Part shown: positions 1 to 11,401 of the stretch, one piece after another
How the letters are laid out: each line of letters begins with the position of its first letter
How positions within the stretch are numbered: the first letter of the stretch is position 1
From: Theocolax elegans
Taxonomy: Eukaryota; Arthropoda; Insecta; Hymenoptera; Cerocephalidae
Direction: 5' to 3'
DNA length: 64,000 nucleotides
Assembly: GCA_026168455.1 (NCBI GenBank)
Contig: CM047429.1
Location: 35,014,066-35,078,065 of the forward strand
The notes under the pieces: generated by a model
What the model was told of the DNA's origin: nothing
Seen by the model: the letters and a program-made list of their open reading frames with translations, nothing else
Databases searched by the model: none
Made by a program: the position numbers and the translations under genes

Positions 1-260
1 GGCTACCCCCTTATCGCGCCGTTCCCGTTATCAAGATAACCGAGCGTCGTTATAAGTATAGGCCAGTTCGAGCGTACAGCAGCTCGCCTTCTCCCACTGC
101 GGGAGTACCCTACCTTTCGGGGCAAATTACTGTACCATCTCTACAGTTCTTGAATAAGGGCGAATTTAAATTAAGATCACTTGTTGGTCATAATTATTAG
201 CACCTTCTCCCTATCCCATCCATACGGTACGAGCTCACCGAGGCGATTACATTAGGCTCT
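1..260. other. Left flank, no gene assigned
   Basis: Mixed-composition sequence up to the hAT target duplication. I see no open frame, RNA gene or recognisable repeat. Before the hAT insertion it was continuous with the GC-rich sequence that starts at 6099. Confidence 0.4.
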
Positions 261-268
261 CCTTCGAG
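261..268. repeat. 8-bp target-site duplication (left) of hAT element
   Basis: CCTTCGAG occurs here directly before the element and again at 6091-6098 directly after it. An 8-bp duplication is the hallmark of hAT transposition. Confidence 0.85.
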
Positions 269-1305
269 CAGTGATGCTATCTCGACAAGACGAGTCGAGT
301 CTGCGCAGTACATACGTGCGCGCATTGGCTGCCACTACCGCGCAAAGTTCAAACTCGAAACCCTTCCACAACCTTTACAATGAAACTATATATTGCTCCG
401 TCGTCGAGTGGGCTAAGCGCTTACACGATATTGCTTCATTTTTTTTTCTATTTGTTTTTTATACAATTACTTCAACGCTTTAATTTTTCTTAATGCATTA
501 ATGTATTATACTGACTGAATATTAATAGCTTACAGATTTAATTATTATTAATATTAATGTGCTACTTATACTACATTTTCTGCTAATTTTAAAATCATAT
601 CTTAATTATGTATCTGTATATAACATTATATTAAAGTATCATATTAAAATTAGTAGAAAATAAACTATAAATAGTACAATAATGTTAATAATTATTATAA
701 ATATTAATCTGTGTAATACATTAATGCATTAAACAAAACTAAAATGTGTAAGAATCTACTATATTATATATTAATTGTAATTAGATAGTTTGATTGTTAA
801 TTAAAAACAAAAATGTATATTAAAAAATCAAAAAATCTTTATCGATATCGTTTCCACACCACCATGCGGTAGATATCTCGGCGCATTTTTTTTTTTGAAG
901 AGGAGATAACATTGATATTTAAATTTTTTTTTAAATATATTTATTACATAAATAAGAAATTATAAACATTGTTATTATAATAAAAATACATTTTTACTTC
1001 AATATCAATGTATTCTCGTCTTCTGTGGTATCCCCATGAGGTCTAATCCACTTTCGAATAAAAGTATAAAAATAATGTTTTTGCATATTATTAAATAATA
1101 CAATTACATTAAAAAAACAAATATTAATTTATGATTAAGAAAATTATTTACAAATTATCAATTTAAATTTCCGTCACACCAACTAAATATATATGAATAA
1201 AATATTAATTAAATTAATAACATTGAATTGAAAAATTGCAATATAAAAAATGATGTTCAAAGAAGGAAAGCTAATAATTGCTTTAAGCCAAATTCATAGA
1301 AGCTG
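269..1305 (+). repeat. Left ~1-kb terminal inverted repeat of hAT element
   Basis: Reads as the reverse complement of 5056-6090. It is AT-rich, except for a GC-richer outer 150 bp and a short CCACACCACCATGCGG island near 855. It overlaps the transposase stop codon and last codons (1283-1305), so a coding tail is duplicated in the opposite terminus. Confidence 0.85.
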
Positions 1306-3367
1306 AAGTGCAATTAGATTTACGTTTATAAACATTAAAAGCATTAAATAATTCAAAATATCTGTCGGTAGCAACAAAATTAAGAGCATTAACTCCGCGT
1401 ACTGCAAAATACGATCGAATAAAACAAATTGCATTTAATAACGAAGAATCTAATTTATTACGTTTTTCAATTTTAACATCATTAACAATAGAAAAAATCC
1501 GTTCCGGTTCGGCATTAGAATGAGGTAATGAAAGTGCTGCATCAACTAAAATTTTTAAATTGGGAAATTCAAAGCCTGTGTTATCGTCGGTACGTATATC
1601 TGCTACTAGTTTCCAAAATAAATCTACTTGTAAATTACTATTAGAGTGCTTGTCATTGTCAGAAAAATAATTGGGCAAAGATCTCCATTCGTGAGCTAAA
1701 TTATTTATATCTATATTATCACATGGAAAATATGTGCGACATAAATATGTTAAATCAGGAATATTTGCAGTGCTCCTTTGCTCTTGGCTCAAAGCAATTT
1801 TCGGATCAAGAAAATTTAATGTACATAAAAAGTCGTTATTTTTAAAAAATCTATGTTTAATTTCGTGAACTGCAGTTAAATAAAATTGCAAACATGTTTT
1901 CCTAATTTCTATTACTTGATCCGATGGCATATGTTTCAAAAGGACTTCACAATCGGGACCCAAGTAAATTTCGTGAAGCGTTTTAAAGTCCTTCTCGGTT
2001 ATTATAAAATCTGTATTTGAAAGCTTTTTAACCGCTTCGGTAGAAAGAAAATTATGGCCTAAATCTGTTAAAATTCGGTGACAAGTGAAATATAATTTAT
2101 GTATTAATGGACTTTTAGATTGAAAAGAATCGTTAAATTTATTATAAAAAACTAAAGCAAAATTCAAAAATGTAATATAAACTTCAACTTTTGGGTTAGA
2201 TAATAAGTTATAAATTTGAGATGCCGAGCTTTCTTTCTTTTTACTATTTTCTAACTGCTCTTCGAAAACTTGTACAATAAAATAATCTTCTAAAGACAAT
2301 AACTCTATCACAACACTGAAGCAGAGCAAGCCATCTATAGTTCCGGACAATTTTAAAATTTTATTTTCTGGAATGTTGCGTTTATTTTGAAAATCTTTAA
2401 ATTCTGAACATCTTTTCGGACTATTATAAAAATAAGTGGCTGTACTTCGAAGTAAATCTTCACATTCTTTTGGAATATTTTCACAACTTTTTTTTGCAGC
2501 GAGTGCAGAAGAATGGCAAATACAAGTTAAAACTATTAAATGCGGAACGTCTTGTTTTAATAAAGCAGCAAAAGAATTTAATCTACCGATCATTACAATT
2601 GCATTATCGCATGCTAAAGCTACAATTTGTTTTAAAGGTATTTTATGAAGTGCAAAGAGAGATTTAAATGAATCATAAATTTTAACGGCGGTACAAGATT
2701 TTGCGTCTAATTCTATTAAATTCAATAAATGCATAATTAATTTTCCATCGTCTGGATTAATGTACTGCACTGCCACACAAAAAAGTTTCTTTTGACTACA
2801 ATCAGTACTTTCATCAACTAAAATTGAAAAGCGCGTAGTTTTCAAAATATCCACAACTCTTTGCAATTCAGATTGCTCTATAACATTCATTATTAATTTA
2901 CTACATTTATCTCTTCGTAAATCAATGTTTTGCGCTGCTTCAGGGTCTTCAAAAAGTTTCTTAATCAAAGGTACTAAATCGTCCACAATTTGAAGAGCAA
3001 TATTGTGTTCGGAAAAAAAAATTGACAATTGCAGTTCGAGTTGTTTTACGCGCTTATCAAAAGTTAATTTATTTTCACGAGGTACTGTCACTTTTCTATT
3101 TGTTCTGCGATTTGTTTCAATATTATCCACGTGAGTTTTACTGTTTCCATGTTTTTCTAAATCTTTAACATTGTAACATTTTAAATTTATACAACAATAA
3201 GGGCAATAAGCCGGTTTTTCTACATTTTTAGAATCGTAAGTTAGCCATTCTTTAAGATTTGGTTTATCTAGCCACGAATAAATAAATTTATTTTCACTTT
3301 TACGTTTATCTGATTTATCTTCCTCCTCTTCTTTCTTCCTTTTAGTAAATTCCTTAACATTATACAT
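1283..3367 (-). CDS. hAT-family transposase (zinc finger, RNase H-like core, dimerisation domain)
   Basis: A 694-residue protein, full length for a hAT transposase. The N-terminus is very basic (KRKKEEEE), followed by a C2H2-type finger (C55, C58, H73, H79) that would bind the element ends. The RNase H-like core contains ILVDESTD (D185) and ALACDNAIVMIGR (D254), then a C-x-H pair near 282-285. The C-terminal hAT dimerisation segment contains LPHSNAEPERIFS near 614-626, and its Glu (about E622) matches the third acidic catalytic residue. The order D...D...E and the spacing fit a cut-and-paste hAT enzyme of the ZMYM/DUF4371-like type. No stop or frameshift is visible, so it may be active. The start chosen is the ATG at 3365-3367, the first in the frame. 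Family membership is firm; activity is inference. Confidence 0.9.
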   Translation of the reverse strand: MYNVKEFTKRKKEEEEDKSDKRKSENKFIYSWLDKPNLKEWLTYDSKNVEKPAYCPYCCINLKCYNVKDLEKHGNSKTHVDNIETNRRTNRKVTVPRENKLTFDKRVKQLELQLSIFFSEHNIALQIVDDLVPLIKKLFEDPEAAQNIDLRRDKCSKLIMNVIEQSELQRVVDILKTTRFSILVDESTDCSQKKLFCVAVQYINPDDGKLIMHLLNLIELDAKSCTAVKIYDSFKSLFALHKIPLKQIVALACDNAIVMIGRLNSFAALLKQDVPHLIVLTCICHSSALAAKKSCENIPKECEDLLRSTATYFYNSPKRCSEFKDFQNKRNIPENKILKLSGTIDGLLCFSVVIELLSLEDYFIVQVFEEQLENSKKKESSASQIYNLLSNPKVEVYITFLNFALVFYNKFNDSFQSKSPLIHKLYFTCHRILTDLGHNFLSTEAVKKLSNTDFIITEKDFKTLHEIYLGPDCEVLLKHMPSDQVIEIRKTCLQFYLTAVHEIKHRFFKNNDFLCTLNFLDPKIALSQEQRSTANIPDLTYLCRTYFPCDNIDINNLAHEWRSLPNYFSDNDKHSNSNLQVDLFWKLVADIRTDDNTGFEFPNLKILVDAALSLPHSNAEPERIFSIVNDVKIEKRNKLDSSLLNAICFIRSYFAVRGVNALNFVATDRYFELFNAFNVYKRKSNCTSASMNLA

Positions 3368-5055
3368 ATTTATAAAAAAGAAAAGTTATAAATTTATTTA
3401 CGAAAAAAAGAATTAACTAAAATTTAGATTTATAACGTAAATATTATTTTATTCATACGTTTTTAGTAAGCTTTGATTAGTATTATAATAAGCAATTATA
3501 TTTATTAAATATATTTATTAAATTATTTTTATATTAAATTTATTAACGTAATTTTTTTTACCGATTATATATTTTTTTTTAGAAAAAAGAAACTTTAAAA
3601 TTGATATACTTTTAATATTATGTCTTATACAGACACAAATTAAAGTAATATTAAAAGAAACACGTAGTTATAAAAGAATAGAGCGTACCGAAACTGTAAT
3701 AAAATAAATTTACGCGGATTTTAGCGGTGCCTAATATAAAAATCAATTTAATACATTTTATTTAATTTAGTTTTTTACGCATCGCGTTGTTGTAATAATT
3801 ATTATCGACAAATATAATATTTAAATATTTAAACGAACATGTAAATACCAGTCGATAAATACAATTACTAACATTTTTTTTGTTCGCCAAATTGTAACAG
3901 TTTATTTGTTTTAGTTTTGCTTCACGCAGTTGCGAACTTTGTTATGGTAGACCAAAAGTAACGTACGTTTATTACAATTAATGTAATATAACATTATGTT
4001 ATTAATACAATATAATGTTTAACAATATTTAATCAGATTAAATATTAAATATAAACAATATCTGGATAAAAATACGTATACATATCCCAATATAATAATT
4101 TATTTACATTTGCAATAAATATGCAATAACAATAAATAATTTTAATAAAGTATTAAAATTAATAACAATAGATAACAGAAATAGTACATCAGTATTAATT
4201 TTAAATAAAACAATAAATTAATTATATATTTATATGTTATAACGAGTTCTTCGTTATATTTCTCTCTCTCTCCTTAGCCACGGTATATTAACTGAATATC
4301 AGCTGTTACAGGTCGACGTACCGAGTAATATTTGGAAAAGAGAGAACAGGTAAGCGTGAGAGAAAGACAGAGAGAGGACTCGCGACCTAAGTGCGTGCGC
4401 AGATTTGAGATAGATTAGCTTGAACCTTTGAGCATAACGCGTGAGCGGAAATTTAGAGAGAAAATTGAGTGAACATCTAACTCCGGTTAACTGTGTGTGT
4501 TACTGCATTCTTTTATCATTGCATATTCGCACTTGTGCTTCGTGGTCACGGTGGAAGATAGTTGTATTTCTGACTGCAGTTGGACGACCCAAGGTGGACA
4601 AAATCCGCATCGAGTCATCGGCGATTTACCGCGTAACACTTGCTGTAAGTGGCAGCTCTGTATTGCTCTCTCTCTCTTTCTCTTGCTCTCTTCGCGTTAG
4701 CTTATACCGACTTGCGTCTTTCGTACCGCAAGTACGTTAATGTGTATATCTAATTATCAGTAATAAAGCCTCTTTATTTTCTTTAATTTAATTACGCGTT
4801 ATATTGCTTTATTTGATATTATTTACCAACGATGCCTATATTATAGCGAATACCGCCCTCTCCGTATCAACGGATGGATTTCCGTACTGAATTGCCTGGA
4901 TTGCTAAATTTTAACGGTTGGAGACGAACGCGACGACCGCATAGCACTTCGCTAAAGCGAGGCGGTCGCAACGGCTATTAAGCATAATAGCATTTTATTT
5001 ATTTAATTATTTCTTTAAATAATAAATATATAAAAAACTGTTACAATGTATATGT
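3368..5055. other. hAT internal noncoding region; LTR-like tract at ~4250-4990
   Basis: AT-rich upstream region of the transposase, presumably holding its promoter. About 4250-4990 differs: GC-richer, with CT and GA runs, an AATAAA near 4762 and a GC-rich end. This composition resembles the R/U5 part of an insect LTR, so it could be an inserted solo LTR. I could not find TG...CA ends or a target duplication, so no element is claimed. Confidence 0.3.
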
Positions 5056-6090
5056 CTTCAGTTTCTATGAATTTGGCTTAAAGCAATTATTAGCTTTCCT
5101 TCTTTGAACATCATTTTTTGTATTGCAATTTTTCAATTCAATGTTATTAATTTAATTAATATTTTATTCATATATATTTAGTTCGTGTGACGGAAATTTA
5201 AATTGATAATTTGTAAATAATTTTCTTAATCATAAATTAATATTTGTTTTTGTAATGTAATTGTATTATTTAATAATATGCAAAAATATTATTTTTATAC
5301 TTTTTTTCGAAAGTGGATTAGACCTCATGGGGATACCACAGAAGACGAGAATACATTGATGTTGAAGTAAAAATGTCTGTTTATTATAATAACAATGTTT
5401 ATAATTTCTTATTTATGTAATAAATATATTTAAAAAAAATTTAAATATCAATGTTATCTCCTCTTCAAAAAAAAAAGCGCCGAGATATCTACCGCATGGT
5501 GGTGTGGAAACGATATTGATAAAGATTTTTTGATTTTTTAATATACATTTTTGTTTTTAATTAACAATGAAACTATTTAATTACAATTAATATATAATAT
5601 AGTAGATTCTTACACATTTTAGTTTTGTTTAATGCATTAATGTATTACACAGATTAATATTTATAATAATTATTAACATTATTGTACTATTTATAGTTTA
5701 TTTTCTACTAATTTTAATATGATACTTTAATATAATGTTATATACAGATACATAATTAAGATATGATTTTAAAATTAGCAGAAAATGTAGTATAAGTAGC
5801 ACATTAATATTAATAATAATTAAATCTGTAAGCTATTAATATTCAGTCAGTATAATACATTAATGCATTAAGAAAAATTAAAGCGTTGAAGTAATTGTAT
5901 AAAAAACAAATAGAAAAAAAATGAAGCAATATCGTGTAAGCGCTTAGCCCACTCGACGACGGAGCAATATATAGTTTCATTGTAAAGGTTGTGGAAGGGT
6001 TTCGAGTTTGAACTTTGCGCGGTAGTGGCAGCCAATGCGCGCACGTATGTACTGCGCAGACACGACTCGTCTTGTCGAGATAGCATCACG
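5056..6090 (-). repeat. Right ~1-kb terminal inverted repeat of hAT element
   Basis: Inverse copy of 269-1305. Its inner end (about 5056-5085) repeats the last codons and stop of the transposase gene. The outermost bases read GCATCACG where GCATCACTG is expected from the left end. Confidence 0.85.
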
Positions 6091-6098
6091 CCTTCGAG

Positions 6099-6660
6099 AC
6101 TTCGCCGCCCGGATCACCCAGGAGTACCGGAATCGGGCTGCTGCCGCCAGACCACCCACAAGGAGGACCAGACTACTCGGACCGCCAGCAACAGCAGTAT
6201 CCAGACGGTGCGACAACTACACCGACTCACTCCTCTCAACGGTGCGGTACGACTTACATGGCGCTGTCACCTGCAGGGCGTCTCCCTCTTCGTCCGAGGA
6301 CAACTCACCGTTAAAGCGGTTCGTGCCTAGGTTGGTGCATCTTGACCAACCCTACTAAGAACTTCGTAAAGTGAGCGGGGCTCACCGGCGGTCATCCGAC
6401 CGTCCGACTCTGGCCACGAGTTTCTCGAGGCTAGGGCTAGGCTCGTAGAGAGCTAGTTGAGGGGTTAGTGCTGTGTCCTCCCTCAGCCAACGCAGAAGCC
6501 ACAACGACAGCGGCGCAGCGGACCAGCATCTACTCGGCCTTCCTGGCCGACATACCGTCGACACCGGACTCACCAGCGTCACCCGACGCGCCGGCTTACG
6601 ACAGGGTAAATAATTATTTTAATAGATTTATGAATGAATTAATAAACAGGGTGTTCTGAA
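6099..6660. other. GC-rich, coding-like tract without recognisable product
   Basis: This is the right flank of the hAT insertion. It is markedly GC-richer than its neighbours and holds overlapping short open frames rich in Ala, Pro, Ser and Arg, but none is recognisable or long. A GGGTAAAT sequence near 6604 could be a splice donor. It may be an exon or a retroelement remnant; I cannot choose. Confidence 0.25.
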
Positions 6661-7211
6661 ATTCATTCCGTTAATTTCGCACAAATATAAAGCTCCAAAT
6701 TCTAAACAACTTTTCTATTAGACAAATTTTGATTTGAAGCTTATTTTTTAAGATATTATTAATTAAACATTATTAATTCGAGCCAATCAGAGCGCGCCAG
6801 TTGGCGATGGGCGGTGCAGTGAGATCGAAAGCGGTGCGTGGAGGGAGCGCCCGGAGAGGGGAAGCATATTGGTTGATTCATTCGTTATTCAACACGTTAA
6901 TATGCGACAAAATTAAGAGAGTCGGGAGATTAAAAAATGGCCGATAAGGAAATGTCAAGCCTTATTATTTCATTATTTCATTATTTAATTGCTTTACGCA
7001 TTTTAAATAATTTATTATTTAATAAATTAATACCAAGGATATCTTAGAAACCACTTCATCGAATAAACTGACATTTTAACAATAATGATTTTAATCCAAT
7101 TAAATGAAACTGAATTTTCTAATAAAATTCGAAATGTTAATGTTAATTATTATATTAAAAAAACTAATTATTTAGCTGTTTATTAAACAATTTTTTAATT
7201 GTTCTGAATAA
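6661..7211. other. Intergenic, no gene seen
   Basis: AT-rich apart from a GC-rich patch at about 6785-6870 (CCAATCAGAGCGCGCC and following). The stretch at about 6648-6672, CAGGGTGTTCTGAAATTC, resembles the edge of a repeat, but I found no partner edge. Confidence 0.3.
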
Positions 7212-7216
7212 CTTGA
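7212..7216. repeat. 5-bp target-site duplication of copia element (left)
   Basis: CTTGA lies directly before the 5' LTR and again at 14230-14234 directly after the 3' LTR. The 5-bp length is usual for copia integrases. Confidence 0.85.
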
Positions 7217-7462
7217 TGATGGAATTGCGATCGGCCCTTAGGTCGAGTTCCCCCTCTACTCATTATACCGTTGCGACACACGGTGTTAGTCGGAGGACTA
7301 ACACTCTCTCCTCAGCTACCGATCTGAGTTGATCATTTTGGCGCCACCGCGAGATCTCGTTTTTATTATCTTGTACTTTTATTATCTTATTATTTTTATA
7401 TTAAACAAAGTGAAGTGTAGTGAGGCGTGTTTTTATTGCTGCCACCACCCAATAATCCATCA
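7217..7462 (+). repeat. Copia 5' LTR (246 bp)
   Basis: Begins TGATGGA and ends TCCATCA, a perfect 7-bp inverted terminus. It matches 13978-14229 except for a variable block. It holds a TTTATATTAAAC segment that may serve as the TATA region. Confidence 0.9.
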
Positions 7463-7480
7463 GGTTATCGGCCCACCACC
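7463..7480 (+). promoter_or_regulatory. Primer binding site, copia half-tRNA type
   Basis: GGTTATCGGCCCA directly follows the LTR. Drosophila copia primes from an internal part of initiator tRNA-Met, with a primer site beginning GGTTATGGGCCCA; this site differs at one base over that stretch. The similarity to copia is from memory of the family. Confidence 0.65.
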
Positions 7481-7522
7481 GCTTCCATTTGCGCGGGGAA
7501 TTCAGAGAAGGTTCTTCTTTTG

Positions 7523-8785
7523 GTAAGAGTCGTGCATAACGAGGATGTCGGAAGAAAGAGAGAAGATGACGAGCAGCATCACCAAGGGTAGGTGGAAATA
7601 TTAATTAAGTGAAGCGAAAATCGATTTGATAGCGACGCGGTGATTTGTGTTTAAAACGATATCGTTGTGCGATGCGATCTTAGACTAACATTTTATGCAA
7701 ATTCACCGGCCGGTATTCATGGTTTATTAATTTTATTAATTTATTTATTAATCTATTATTAATCTTGTATTGATGCGACGAGAAAAGCCTAGATGCGAAA
7801 AATTGTGAGTGTGATGTGAAAAAATGTTCATAGACACGTTTGTCTTTTGTCCGAAAAATTCGTGGAACAGGACCTTGGAAAGGTCAGAGCGCGGCATTTG
7901 TTTGTACCGGGTATTGCATGCGGCGGGAACACGTGAGCGACGAAGTAGGAATAGCAGAGCGAGAGTGCGAGTGAGAAGGAGAGCGAGAATGCGAGAGAGA
8001 AGGAGAGCGAGAGTGCGAGTGAGAAGGAGAGCGTGAGTGCGAGCTAGAAGGAGAGCGCAAGGCGAGAGCGGCCGAACGAGCTCGGGAACACTCGAGAAAG
8101 AGAGAGAAGGGCGAGTACGGGAGAAGGGCGTGTACGGGAGAAGCGCAAGTTCGGGCGCGCGCGAAGTGGGAAAGAGAGCGGAGACGCGTACTTACGTAGT
8201 AGGGAAACGAGCGAGACTAGGTGAGCGCGGAGCGGGGCGTTCTCGATGCAAAGAAGCGCGAAGTGTGGTAGACGAAAAGCTTGATAGGCAGGATCTTGCG
8301 CGCTAATTTCGGATCAGCTGATCTTCCTTTTCTTTTCTTTTCTTTTTCCTCTTTCTCGTACCGCATGCGATACAATATCGGTCGAATAAATGACTAAGCA
8401 ACTTTAAAAGGATATTAAGTAAAAGTTAACGTTAACAAAGTGATGCGCTGTTTAAAATGAGAATTGACATGAGAAGAGTTTCCCCGGGCAGAAGGTTGGT
8501 CTAGACCTTCTTGAAAAGTAAATAATTTTCACAACAGAATCCGGATTCACATGTACCCTGTGTACATAATAAATAATAATTATTACAGTGTTTTAAAAGT
8601 TGCATTCATCGGCACAGCTGGTCTGCTGATGTGCTGCAGGCGTCGTACGTTCTCGCAGTGCATTAGTGGGGATGTAGTTGGCTACACTTTGTGTTCAAGT
8701 GTTAGTTGGCTACATTCGCTGATGGTTTAACAGCTTTGTGTTCAAGAGGTTGAACCATCAGCTGATTGCGATACATGTTTTTCAG
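7523..8785 (+). other. Long untranslated leader, possible 5' UTR intron
   Basis: About 1.3 kb separates the primer site from the gag ATG. A good donor (TG/GTAAGAGT at 7523) and a good acceptor (TGTTTTTCAG ending at 8785) frame almost the whole leader, and the acceptor sits two bases before ATG 8788. I infer that the leader may be removed by splicing to give a gag mRNA. Many short frames in it look non-functional. Confidence 0.45.
7940..8060 (+). repeat. GA-rich short tandem repeats in copia leader
   Basis: Repeats of roughly 24 bp built on GAGCGAGAGTGCGAGTGAGAAGGA, with several imperfect copies, fading into GA-rich sequence up to about 8270. The plus strand reads as Arg-rich nonsense in one frame, so this is unlikely to be coding. 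Confidence 0.7.
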
Positions 8786-8787
8786 AT

Positions 8788-10688
8788 ATGGATCACCTAT
8801 CAGGAGATCAGATTCGAGTGGTATCTGAAGCAATCAAGATTAGGCGCAATAAAAGGGAAGTACTGACCATTCCGGTCAAAAACCAGCTAATTACTTACCC
8901 CTCTACCGAATTAGGCAATTTAGTAAAATCTGAAATGATTGAATGGGATTTGAATGATGCGAAAGAGATGGGTATTACAAGCGATGAGTTGAACGATGAT
9001 GCGTTTGAGGTCGACCTGAGAGACGTGGACGTAAAGGGTGAAGAGATGGGCAGAGAGAGAGATTTTGAATGCGAAACGGACTCTGAGATGAGCGATAAAC
9101 GAGATTCGATAATAAACGAGAAGCGAAATTTCAGAGAAGCAAATGTGTTAAATAAAAATGCGCCGTTGATTATTGCTGATGAAAAATGCAACATAAGCAT
9201 GCGAATTAAAAACAAAACTAAATTGCTTAATATTAAAAGAGATGATTTTTCAGATGAGATGGATTAGACGAGAAATGTGATGGAAAGAGTCACTCAAGTT
9301 ATTGAGGAGAAAATGCAACCTGTTGCGAATTTGATGATCCGGGCAGACATGGTGGTCACGGACATAAACAATTTCTTTGATTCAATGACGGGACGCGACA
9401 TATCACAACAAAACAACTTGAGAGAAAATATTGATGAGAAGCGCAACCTCAACGATGAGATGAGACGAATGTGTTCGGAGATGAGAGGATGCATTCGCGA
9501 AGGACGAGAGGTGTTAAGGGAAATGAAAGAGGTAAGAGATGAGTTTTATGATAAGAATGAAAATGATTTTAAAGAAATTGCAAATAACTCGACCGAAAAT
9601 TCGGGGCATGACGTTATATCGAAAGCGGATATAATAAAATTAATTAGATCAGAAGTAGAGAAAGAAAATAATTCGGAAACTAAAATTTTTAACAAATCGA
9701 ATGACATGAGTGAGTTTAAAGACGCGATTAAATTACTGAATATGAGAGATTCGTGTACAAAGAGAGATTATAAATTATCGGTACAAATGAAATACGAACT
9801 GTTTATGGATTACTTTACTTCGGAATTAATTGCCTTGGATTTAATGTACATTATTGATGAAAACTCTGAAAAACGAGACGCGACGGAAAGAGAAATGTTA
9901 ACGCGAGATCAGTTTAAAGTCAGAGATATTTTAATAAATCATATCGATCAAAATTATCATGCCAAATTAATTGATATTAAAACCCGAAAGAGATGCTGGA
10001 AAAAATTAAGGAAATTAAGAGATGTGAATGTAGTTTATCGTCTGTTAACTTAAGGAAACAGTTGTATTCTTTGGTGTTCAAACGTAAAGAGAGAGTGTCA
10101 GTTTTCGTTGATAAATTTGATGAGATAATAAGAACACATAATAATATTCCTCATACTCAGCCGTTTGTTGAATCTGAGATTCGTGATGCCTTTTATAATG
10201 CAATAGTACGAGAAGTGCCACAGATTCACGAACTTAATTTTGTGAACAAAAACGCGACGGGTAAGGATCTAAATTATAATCAATTAAAAACATTTCTTTT
10301 ACAGCATGAAGCGATGAGGAAGGGAAGCGGAAGTGCGACAGTGAGCACTAGTGTGGAGCCTAGAGTAGCTCTGGCTGCCGCACAAATAGAAGGGATGCGT
10401 TGCTACGAGTGTCACGCATATGGGCATATTAGTCGTGAATGTCCCAGGAAAAACTCGGGAGAAAAATTATGCTACAATTGTAGGCAATTATCACGGGACC
10501 GTAAGGCCGAGAATTGCCCAAACCCCAGCACAAGAGATGCGAGCAACGAGAGACGTGGAAAAGTACGCGGTATTATAAGGTATGCGAGATTTAACCAAGA
10601 GAATCGAACTCTTGGTTACAAAAGACCATTTGGAAGTGATGAGAGAAATGTGAGAGATGCGCAAACAAAATTCCAGAGGCAAGCTTAA
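8788..10688 (+). pseudogene. gag: Copia gag (broken)
   Basis: Capsid/nucleocapsid polyprotein of the copia element. It starts at ATG 8788, just after a candidate splice acceptor. The first open segment is strongly charged and ends at an in-frame TAG (9265-9267). The same frame resumes at 9277 and runs to 10053, and the gene then shifts frame into 9993-10688. The C-terminal segment has one canonical zinc knuckle (CYECHAYGHISREC, CX2CX4HX4C) and a second degenerate one that has lost its His (CYNCRQLSRDRK...). About 630 residues overall is long for copia gag; the first ~160 residues may be an extra N-terminal domain or captured sequence. The reading is certain as gag only for the C-terminal part. 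Confidence 0.75.
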
Positions 10689-11400
10689 AATCGGAGGGAG
10701 CGGGATGCGTAGATATTAAAACGGGAAATAATAGAATTTTAACCTTAAATAATGTGATTTGCGCGGAATCATTGTCGGAAAATTTGCTATCCTTAGGAAA
10801 ATTTGTAGACAAGGGACTAGGCATTTATTTGGATAATAAGAGAGTAGATATATTTGATCCTATTTCGAATAAAACCTTTCTGACTGGAATATACGAGAAA
10901 CCATACATGGTGGTTGAAATCGAAATAGAAAAGCGAAGCGATAGTTCAAAATCAAGTACGGAAAAATTCAATTGTACACCAATGCGTACCTTCTAACGAG
11001 AAGCAAAATTAAACAGACTCCTGATGTAAAATTAAATGAAATCCAAGGAATCGAATCCCAGTCAGAAATTAAGAAATAAAAGTGACGTGTTGAAAGTCAG
11101 TTCAAGCTTTGAAATAAAAGTGACGTGTTGAAAGTCGGTTCAAGCTTTGAAATAAAAGTGACGTGTTGAAAGTCGGTTCAAGCTTTGAAATAACAGTGGC
11201 AGATAGAAAACTGCATAACCCTAACGAAATAACTGTAAACACTGATGAAAAATTGAGATGTGAAAAGGAAATTAATTGCGACACAGATTTACCTGCCCAA
11301 TCGAATAAGTCAATGTTATGACATGTGAGAATGGGTCATGCCTTTTTAAATTATCTGAGAAACTTGCAAAAGAGATTTCCTGATTTTAAGATTTTAAGAT
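10689..11400 (+). pseudogene. Copia protease remnant and pre-integrase segment
   Basis: The segment at 10715-10900 reads like the end of a copia protease and the following linker (SLSENLLSLGKFVDKG). The catalytic D-T/S-G motif expected before it is absent, so the protease start was deleted between gag and here. A gag-pre-integrase motif (HVRMGHAFLNYL) appears at about 11325-11370 after several stops. Three 38-bp repeats interrupt the region. Non-functional. Confidence 0.6.
11072..11195 (+). repeat. Three tandem 38-bp repeats
   Basis: GTGACGTGTTGAAAGTC recurs at 11082, 11120 and 11158, i.e. with a 38-bp period. The copies are nearly identical. 38 is not a multiple of 3, so the expansion itself shifts the frame of the copia polyprotein. 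Confidence 0.85.
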
Positions 11401-11401
11401 T

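Larger units (their letters stand above)
269..6090 (-). mobile_element. Full-length hAT DNA transposon with ~1-kb inverted termini
   Basis: The element starts CAGTGATGCTATC, a hAT-like terminus, and ends with its inverse, where one T has been lost from the final CACTG. It is bounded by 8-bp duplications at 261-268 and 6091-6098. Both termini are inverted copies of about 1.03 kb, far longer than the 10-30 bp usual for hAT. One intact transposase gene lies on the minus strand at 1283-3367. The 1.7 kb between that gene and the right terminus is noncoding. The intact ORF and readable target duplication suggest a fairly recent insertion. The arms have small differences (single-base indels, a few substitutions), so it is not brand new. 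Confidence 0.88.

Noticed and set aside
271..483. 70-residue open frame at the left hAT end and its twin at 5868-6089 (minus)
   Set aside because: They are the same stretch of the inverted terminus; not a gene.
4441..4740. 99-residue open frame inside the hAT element
   Set aside because: Lies in the LTR-like noncoding tract; low complexity, no homology recognised.
8037..8306. Arg-rich open frames in the copia leader
   Set aside because: Produced by GA/GC-rich tandem repeats; probably within an intron.
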